The notes under the pieces: generated by a model
The model's input: only the letters and a program-made list of their open reading frames with translations
The model's database searches: none
Told to the model about the DNA's origin: nothing
Shown here: one piece after another, positions 1 to 4,856 of the stretch
Position numbering within the stretch: the first letter of the stretch is position 1
How the letters are laid out: every line of letters begins with the position of its first letter
Source of the DNA: Thermoplasmata archaeon
Lineage (GTDB): Archaea; Thermoplasmatota; Thermoplasmata; Lutacidiplasmatales; UBA184
Direction: 5' to 3'
Assembly (NCBI GenBank): GCA_021848165.1
Contig: JAJZMW010000035.1
Coordinates: 1 to 8,734 of the forward strand
DNA length: 8,734 nucleotides
Position numbers and translations under genes: made by a program

Positions 1-1410
1 TTCGGCACGCCCGAGGACACGAACCGTCGGGTCCACTACCTCCTCTCGCACGGGGAGTCGGGATTGTCGATCGCGTTCGACGACCCGACGCTCTACGGGA
101 TCGACGCCGACGACCCCGAGGCGCTCGGGGAGGTCGGCAAGTGCGGGGTGAACGTGAGCTCGCTGGACGACATGCGGCGGCTCCTGCGCCGCGTTCCGCT
201 CGACCGCGTGACCACGAGCATGACGATCAACGGCCCCGCGAACATCGTCTGGGGGATGTACCTCCTCGCCGCCGAGGCGACGGGCGTCCCCGCGGCGAAG
301 CTCGGGGGGACGACGCAGAACGACATCCTCAAGGAGTACACGGCGCAGAAGGAGTTCCTCTACCCACCGGGGCCGGCGCTCCGCCTCGTCGTCGACACGA
401 TCGAGTACGCGACGCGGCACCTGCCCGCCTGGAATCCGGTGTCGATCTCGGGCTACCATATCCGGGAGGCGGGATCGACCGCGCTGCAGGAGCTCGCCTT
501 CACCCTCGCCGACGGGATCGCCTACGTCGAGGCGACGGTCCAGCGGGGCGTCCCCGTCGACGAGTTCGCCCCGCGGCTGAGCTTCTTCTTCAACTCGCAC
601 AACGACTTCTTCGAGGAGATCGCCAAGTTCCGCGCCGCCCGCCGGATCTGGGCGCGGGTGATGCGCGATCGGTTCGGCGCGCGCAAGGAGCGGTCGTGGT
701 GGCTCCGCTTCCACACGCAGACCGCCGGATGCTCCTGCACCGCGCAGCAGCCCGAGCTCAACATCGTCCGCACGACGGTCCAAGCGCTCGCCGGGGTCCT
801 CGGCGGCACCCAGTCGCTCCACACGAACTCCTACGACGAGGCGCTCCAGCTCCCGAGCGAGGACGCCGTCCGGATCGCCTTGCGCACGCAGCAGATCCTC
901 GCGCACGAGAGCGGGGTCCCCCGGGCGATCGACCCGTTCGGCGGGAGCTACTACGTCGAGTGGCTCACCGATCGGATGGAGGAGGAGGCGTTCCGCTACT
1001 TCGACCGGATCGACGAGATGGGCGGGGTCGTCCCCGCGATCGAGCGGGGCTTCTTCCAGCGCGAGATCCAGGAGTCGTCGTTCCGCTACCAACGGGCCGT
1101 CGAGCAGGGGCGCGCGCGCGTCGTCGGCGTGAACGCCTACACCGTCGACGCGCCGGTCCGGGTCCCGCGTCTCAAGGTCTCCGAGACGGCCCGCGCGCAG
1201 CAGTCCCAGCGGCTGCGCCGGCTGCGGGCGCGGCGGAACTCCGCCCGGCACGCCGCGGCGCTCGACGCGCTGCGCCGGGTCGCCGCGACCGAGCGGGAGA
1301 ACACGATGCCGGCGGTGCTGGACGCGCTGCGGGCGGAGGCGACCCTCGGCGAGATCGTGCGAGCGTTCCAAGATGTCTACGGCCGCTACCGGGAGCGCTC
1401 GACGTACTAG
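1..1410 (+). CDS. mcmA1: Methylmalonyl-CoA mutase-type large (catalytic) subunit, 5'-truncated by the window edge
   Basis: Adenosylcobalamin-dependent carbon-skeleton mutase, expected to interconvert succinyl-CoA and methylmalonyl-CoA in the cytoplasm. The frame is open from base 1, giving 469 visible residues; about 90 N-terminal residues are missing by family length. Family blocks seen in order are FGTPEDTNRR (1-10), LSIAFDDPT (22-30), KCGVNVSSL (47-55), TSMTING (72-78), GTTQNDILKEY (103-113), ISGYHIREAG (149-158), APRLSFFFNSHNDFFEEIAKF (about 190-210), HTQTAG then CSCTAQQP (238-251), GGTQSLHTNSYDEAL (269-282) and GGSYYVE. The protein ends just after the RATLGEI-like helix, so the cobalamin-binding DxHxxG domain must be a separate small subunit, as is usual in archaea. 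That subunit is not in this window. The TLYG...DDPEA...KCG wording suggests a subgroup distinct from classical YDSDHP mutases. The exact substrate (methylmalonyl-, isobutyryl- or another acyl-CoA) is not fixed, because the key specificity residue lies just upstream of base 1. Confidence 0.9.
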   Translation, partial: FGTPEDTNRRVHYLLSHGESGLSIAFDDPTLYGIDADDPEALGEVGKCGVNVSSLDDMRRLLRRVPLDRVTTSMTINGPANIVWGMYLLAAEATGVPAAKLGGTTQNDILKEYTAQKEFLYPPGPALRLVVDTIEYATRHLPAWNPVSISGYHIREAGSTALQELAFTLADGIAYVEATVQRGVPVDEFAPRLSFFFNSHNDFFEEIAKFRAARRIWARVMRDRFGARKERSWWLRFHTQTAGCSCTAQQPELNIVRTTVQALAGVLGGTQSLHTNSYDEALQLPSEDAVRIALRTQQILAHESGVPRAIDPFGGSYYVEWLTDRMEEEAFRYFDRIDEMGGVVPAIERGFFQREIQESSFRYQRAVEQGRARVVGVNAYTVDAPVRVPRLKVSETARAQQSQRLRRLRARRNSARHAAALDALRRVAATERENTMPAVLDALRAEATLGEIVRAFQDVYGRYRERSTY

Positions 1411-1441
1411 CGCGCGATCGCCCGCGACGGGGGCGCGCGTC

Positions 1442-2830
1442 GTGCCGGGCTACCGCGCCGGCCTCGCCTCCCTCTTCGAGCGACGTCGCTTCGGCATGAA
1501 GCCGACGCTCGACGTCGCGCGCCACCTCCTCGCCGCGCTCGGCGACCCGCAGCGGCGCGCGCCCGCGATCCACATCACGGGGAGCAAAGGGAAGGGGTCG
1601 GTCGCCGCGATGTGCTCGGCGCTCCTCGTCGCCCACGGCCGGCGGACCGGCCTGTTCACGAGCCCGCATCTGGTCGGCTACCGAGAGCGGATGCGGGTCG
1701 ACGGCCGGGAGATTCCCGCCGAGGAGGTCGTCCGGGGGCTCGGCGAGATCGAGCGGGCGAGCGAGCGGCTGCTCGCCGCCGGGACGATCGACCGCGCCCC
1801 GACGTTCTTCGAGGTCACGACCGCCCTCGCCTTCGACTGGTTCGCGCGGGAGCGCGTCGACGCCCTCGTGGTCGAGGTCGGGATCGGCGGGCGGTGGGAC
1901 GCGACCAACCTCCTCGCGTCCCGCGTCGGGGTCGTCACGACCCTCGAGCTGGAGCACACGGACATCCTCGGCCCGACGATCGCCGCGATCGCCGGGGAGA
2001 AAGCCGGGATCTTCCATCCCGGCATGGTCGGGGTCCTCGGCGACCTGCCCGAGGAGGGGGCCGACGTGATCGCGGCCCACGCGCGGGCCGCCGGGGTCGG
2101 TCTCTGGCGTCTCGGCCGGGAGGTCGCGCTCCTCGATCGGGCCCTCCTCGCGCGCGGCCAGTCGCTCCGCGCCCGATGGCCCGGCCACGAGGAGGTCCCC
2201 CTCCGGCTCTCCCTCGACGGGGACTTCCAGGCGACGAACGCCGCGATCGCCCTCGCCGCCGTCGATCGGTTCCTCCGCGCCGACGGGGAGCCCCTTCGGT
2301 CCGCCCCGGCGGCCCGCGCGCTCGCCCGGCTCGCGATCCCGGGCCGCCTCGAGCGCATCGACCGGCGCCCGACGACCTACGTCGACGTCGCGCACACGCC
2401 CGAGAGCGTGCGCGCCATCGTCCGGAGCCTCGCCGAACGCCACCCCGGAGTCGATCCGCGATCCACCGCGATCGTCTTCGGCTGCCTGCGCGGCAAGGAC
2501 CCGGCGCGGATGCTCGCCTTCCTCGCCCCCTTCGCGCGGACGCTGGTCCTGGTCCCGGTGCGCTCCGAGCGCGGGCTCCCGCCGTCCCAGATCCGTCCCC
2601 TCGCGGCCGGTCGGTTCGGCGTCGTCGTTCTGGCGCCGAGCGCCGTCGCGGGGCTTGAGATCGGCCGGGCCGCGGTACGGGCGGACGGGTTGCTGCTGGT
2701 GACGGGGAGCGACTATCTCGTCGGGGAGATCCTTCGCGCGCGGACCCCGGGGGCCGATCGCGAGGAGCCGGATCTCTCGGATCCGGGCCGCGCCGGTCCC
2801 GGCGATCCGGCCGGAGCGGGCCGTCCGTGA
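1442..2830 (+). CDS. folC: Folylpolyglutamate synthase / dihydrofolate synthase family (FolC, Mur ligase superfamily)
   Basis: ATP-dependent ligase expected to add glutamate to a folate-type cofactor (and possibly to dihydropteroate). Numbered from GTG 1442 (462 aa): P-loop TGSKGKGS (46-53), TSPHL (73-77), FFEVTTALAF (122-131), EVGIGGRWDATNL (145-157), LEHTDILG (169-177), GEKAGIF (185-191, K187 at the position carbamylated in the family), GRLERI (301-306) and DVAHTPES (315-322) in the C-terminal domain. I chose GTG 1442 because the conserved N-terminal helix begins immediately after it and the gap to the mutase stop is 31 nt. An ATG at 1373 is also in frame but would overlap the mutase by 38 nt and add 23 low-complexity residues. 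The last 30 or so residues, after DYLVGEIL, are a Gly/Pro/Asp/Arg-rich tail of no recognised function. The gene probably shares a transcript with its neighbours. In an archaeon the true acceptor could be another pterin; the sequence does not decide this. Confidence 0.85.
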   Translation: MPGYRAGLASLFERRRFGMKPTLDVARHLLAALGDPQRRAPAIHITGSKGKGSVAAMCSALLVAHGRRTGLFTSPHLVGYRERMRVDGREIPAEEVVRGLGEIERASERLLAAGTIDRAPTFFEVTTALAFDWFARERVDALVVEVGIGGRWDATNLLASRVGVVTTLELEHTDILGPTIAAIAGEKAGIFHPGMVGVLGDLPEEGADVIAAHARAAGVGLWRLGREVALLDRALLARGQSLRARWPGHEEVPLRLSLDGDFQATNAAIALAAVDRFLRADGEPLRSAPAARALARLAIPGRLERIDRRPTTYVDVAHTPESVRAIVRSLAERHPGVDPRSTAIVFGCLRGKDPARMLAFLAPFARTLVLVPVRSERGLPPSQIRPLAAGRFGVVVLAPSAVAGLEIGRAAVRADGLLLVTGSDYLVGEILRARTPGADREEPDLSDPGRAGPGDPAGAGRP

Positions 2831-3678
2831 CCCGCCCTCGGTTCCCATGGCCCGAGGTCCTCGACCGGCTCAGCCGTCACTACGGCACCGGCGACTGGCG
2901 GGTCCCCTATCTCCGGGACCATGCCGAGAACCCGTTCCAGGTCCTGATCGGGACGATCCTCTCCCAGCGTACCCGGGACGAGGCGACCGACGTCGCCAGC
3001 GCCGCCCTCTTCGCGCGGTTCGGGACCCCGGAGGCGCTCGCCGCCGCGTCGCCCGAGGAGATCGAGCCGTTGATCCGGGGCACCGGATTCTACCGCACGA
3101 AGGCGCGCGCGGTCCGCCGCTGCGCGGCGGAGATCCTCGCGCGGTTCGACGGGACGGTGCCGCGCGACCTTGCATCGCTCACGAGCCTTCCCGGGGTCGG
3201 GCCGAAGACCGCGAACTGCGTCCTCGTCTTCGGCTACGGGATCCCGGCGATCCCGGTCGACACCCACGTCCACCGGATCGCGAACCGCCTCGGCCTGGTC
3301 CGCACCGAGCGTCCGGAGGAGACCGAGGCGGAGCTGCGGCGGACGGTCGCGCCCAGGTACTGGATCCCGCTGAACCCGCTCCTGGTGCAGCACGGGCAGA
3401 ACCTGTGCCGGCCGATCGGGCCGAAGTGCGCCCTGTGCCCGATCGCCGTCTGGTGCGCTACGGGGCGGGCCCGGGCCGCGGGCCGCCCGACGCCGCGTCC
3501 CGAGGATGCGCTCCGCCCCGCCGGGCGCGCCCCGTCGCGGGGACGTAGGCCAACGCCGCGAGGGGGAGCACCACCGCGATCGCGAGCAACGACCAGGCCC
3601 ACGGATAGCCGAAGGCGGCCGCCCAGACGCCGAACCCCCAGTTCACGACGGCGCCGCCGGCGAGCTGGATCGAGTTGA
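2827..3678 (+). CDS. nth: Endonuclease III (DNA glycosylase/AP lyase) with an unusual Arg/Pro-rich C-terminal extension
   Basis: Base-excision repair enzyme that removes oxidised pyrimidines and nicks the abasic site by beta-elimination. The core is complete: ILSQRTRDEATD (44-55), helix-hairpin-helix LPGVGPKTAN (121-130) with catalytic K127, the VDTH block with catalytic D145, and a [4Fe-4S] loop of C194-x6-C201-x2-C204-x5-C210. The wording (SQRTRDE, CVLVFGYGIPAIPVDTHVHR) is of the archaeal type. The GTG start sits inside the folC stop (GTGA, 2827-2830), implying translational coupling; a weak GGAG lies about 10 nt upstream. Normal endonuclease III proteins end within a few residues of the last Cys (codon 3454-3456). 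Here the frame runs on for 73 residues of Arg/Pro/Ser-rich sequence antisense to the transporter gene, ending in an almost pure Arg stretch. The tail is either a genuine basic extension or read-through after loss of a stop; I cannot tell which. The core call is secure, the 3' end is not. Confidence 0.88.
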   Translation: MTRPRFPWPEVLDRLSRHYGTGDWRVPYLRDHAENPFQVLIGTILSQRTRDEATDVASAALFARFGTPEALAAASPEEIEPLIRGTGFYRTKARAVRRCAAEILARFDGTVPRDLASLTSLPGVGPKTANCVLVFGYGIPAIPVDTHVHRIANRLGLVRTERPEETEAELRRTVAPRYWIPLNPLLVQHGQNLCRPIGPKCALCPIAVWCATGRARAAGRPTPRPEDALRPAGRAPSRGRRPTPRGGAPPRSRATTRPTDSRRRPPRRRTPSSRRRRRRAGSS

Positions 3679-4747
3679 ACAGGCCGATCCCGATCGGGAT
3701 GTCCTCGGCGTCCAGACGCGGAAGGTAGTTCGGCAGCACGTACATCACGGCGTAGACGAACCCGTAGCCGAACGAGAACGCCACCCCCAGGACGACGATC
3801 GCCCCGATGCCGACCCAGGGGATCGCCGCGACGAGCGCCGCGCCGACCCCGGTCGCGACGACGAACTGGGCGCGGCGGTTCGCATACGACTCCGCCAGGA
3901 CGCCCCCGACCGGCCCGCCGAACAGGCTCGGGAGGACGAACGCCATCGCGACGCCTCCCGCGACCGCAGCGCTCCACCCCAGCCCCTCGCCGTACGGCAC
4001 CAGGAACTGTCCGGTCGCGAACGATGCCCCTTCGAGGCCGACGAAGGCGATCCCGATCGCCCAGAGCGAGCGGAGCCGAAGGGCGTCGGGGAACCGTCCG
4101 CCCGCCGGACGCTCTCGCGGCGGGGCGCCGGCGCGGCGGGGGACGAGGAGGTAGGCGACCCCCGTGAGGAGCAGAAGGCCGAGGCCCCCGAGGGCCAGGT
4201 CGGCCTGCCAGCCGAGCGGGCCGACGACGATCGCGCTGACGACGACGCCGAGCGCCGCCCCTCCGCTGAACGCGGAACTGAACGTGCCGACGGGGAGGCC
4301 CCGCTTCCCTTCGGGGTAGAGGCTGCCCACGAGCCCGATCGCCGGCGAGAAGAACAGCGCCGCGCCGGCGCCCGCGAGCGCCCGGAGCGCGAGGAGCGTC
4401 GCGAAGTTCGGGGCGAAGCCGCTCGCGATGCTGGCGACGGCCAGGAGGCCCGCGCCGCCGAGCGCGATCGGGCGCGTCCCGTACCGGCGGGCGAGCAGGC
4501 CCGCCGGCACCTGCAGGAGCCCGGCGGCCCCCAGGAACGCCGCGAGCAGGAGCCCCCACTCGGCTTCGCCGACGGAGAACGAGGCCCCAATCGCCGTGAA
4601 CGCGGGCCCGATCGTGAACCAGTTGTAGGCGTAGCCGGCGCGCAACGCGATCAGGACCCAGGTCGCTCGCCGGGTGTGCGCGGGGGAGAGGCCCGGGGTC
4701 GCGGGCGCGGGCGGCGCTTCGTTCGGGACGACGACCGCACCGCTCAT
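3458..4747 (-). CDS. Major facilitator superfamily transporter, 12 transmembrane segments
   Basis: Integral membrane secondary transporter of 429 residues. About twelve hydrophobic segments can be placed: roughly 29-51, 62-84, 93-110, 115-140, 158-178, 183-203, 226-250, 258-284, 293-311, 313-337, 350-373 and 383-402. The MFS motif A equivalent, GLLARRYGTRP, lies in the loop after TM2 (83-93). A charged central loop (203-225, rich in Arg and Pro) separates the two six-helix halves. The N-terminal 28 residues are Pro/Ala-rich and presumably cytoplasmic. Substrate is not recognisable; neighbouring genes give no hint. The ATG at 4747 is preceded by a TATA-like CCTAAGAG about 31 bp away. TM12 ends near position 3542, so the last 27 codons, which overlap the endonuclease III frame, are a Gly/Pro/Arg tail that the fold probably does not need. 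Confidence 0.88.
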   Translation of the reverse strand: MSGAVVVPNEAPPAPATPGLSPAHTRRATWVLIALRAGYAYNWFTIGPAFTAIGASFSVGEAEWGLLLAAFLGAAGLLQVPAGLLARRYGTRPIALGGAGLLAVASIASGFAPNFATLLALRALAGAGAALFFSPAIGLVGSLYPEGKRGLPVGTFSSAFSGGAALGVVVSAIVVGPLGWQADLALGGLGLLLLTGVAYLLVPRRAGAPPRERPAGGRFPDALRLRSLWAIGIAFVGLEGASFATGQFLVPYGEGLGWSAAVAGGVAMAFVLPSLFGGPVGGVLAESYANRRAQFVVATGVGAALVAAIPWVGIGAIVVLGVAFSFGYGFVYAVMYVLPNYLPRLDAEDIPIGIGLFNSIQLAGGAVVNWGFGVWAAAFGYPWAWSLLAIAVVLPLAALAYVPATGRARRGGAHPRDAASGGPRPGPAP

Positions 4748-4774
4748 CCGATCCGCTGCTCGGAGCGCCCGCGG

Positions 4775-4782
4775 CTCTTAGG
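4775..4782 (-). promoter_or_regulatory. Putative TATA box of the MFS gene
   Basis: Read on the minus strand this is CCTAAGAG, centred about 31 bp before the transporter ATG at 4747. It mirrors the spacing and the C-T-A-A-G wording of the alaS element on the other strand. Function is inferred from placement only. Confidence 0.38.
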
Positions 4783-4819
4783 CGCACCGGCTCCGAGAGG
4801 AGGGGGGACCGGGCGAACC

Positions 4820-4829
4820 CCTTAAGCAT
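4820..4829 (+). promoter_or_regulatory. Putative archaeal TATA box of alaS
   Basis: CCTTAAGCAT, centred about 33 bp before the alaS ATG, is the only AT-rich element on this side of the gap, and a purine-containing GCGAAC lies just upstream at about the BRE position. With the usual archaeal TATA-to-start-site distance of 25-27 bp, transcription would begin only a few bases before the ATG, so the mRNA would be leaderless or nearly so. Position and composition are seen; promoter function is inferred. Confidence 0.45.
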
Positions 4830-4856
4830 CCGCGCCCGTCCGCGGCGCGAGGCGCG

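Larger units (their letters stand above)
4748..4856. promoter_or_regulatory. Divergent promoter region between the MFS gene and alaS
   Basis: This 109-bp gap separates the divergently transcribed transporter and alanyl-tRNA synthetase genes. It holds two short AT-rich islands in otherwise GC-rich DNA, one appropriately placed for each gene and described separately. No operator-like inverted repeat stood out. Confidence 0.5.

Noticed and set aside
64..66. TTG 64 as the start of the mutase gene
   Set aside because: The frame is open to base 1 and the upstream residues (FGTPEDTNRR onward) are conserved family sequence, so the gene continues off the left edge.
1373..1441. ATG 1373 as the folC start
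   Set aside because: It would overlap the mutase by 38 nt and add 23 Ser/Arg/Ala-rich residues with no family match. GTG 1442 directly precedes the conserved helix. It is not excluded outright.
1172..2848. A 558-codon minus-strand open frame opposite folC
   Set aside because: Low-complexity Arg/Gly/Asp/Pro composition and no recognisable motif, lying fully opposite a convincing FolC. Treated as a compositional shadow.
3506..4825. A 439-codon plus-strand open frame opposite the MFS gene
   Set aside because: Its product is Arg/Glu/Asp-rich without family motifs, whereas the minus strand encodes a clean 12-helix transporter. It also runs through the alaS promoter.
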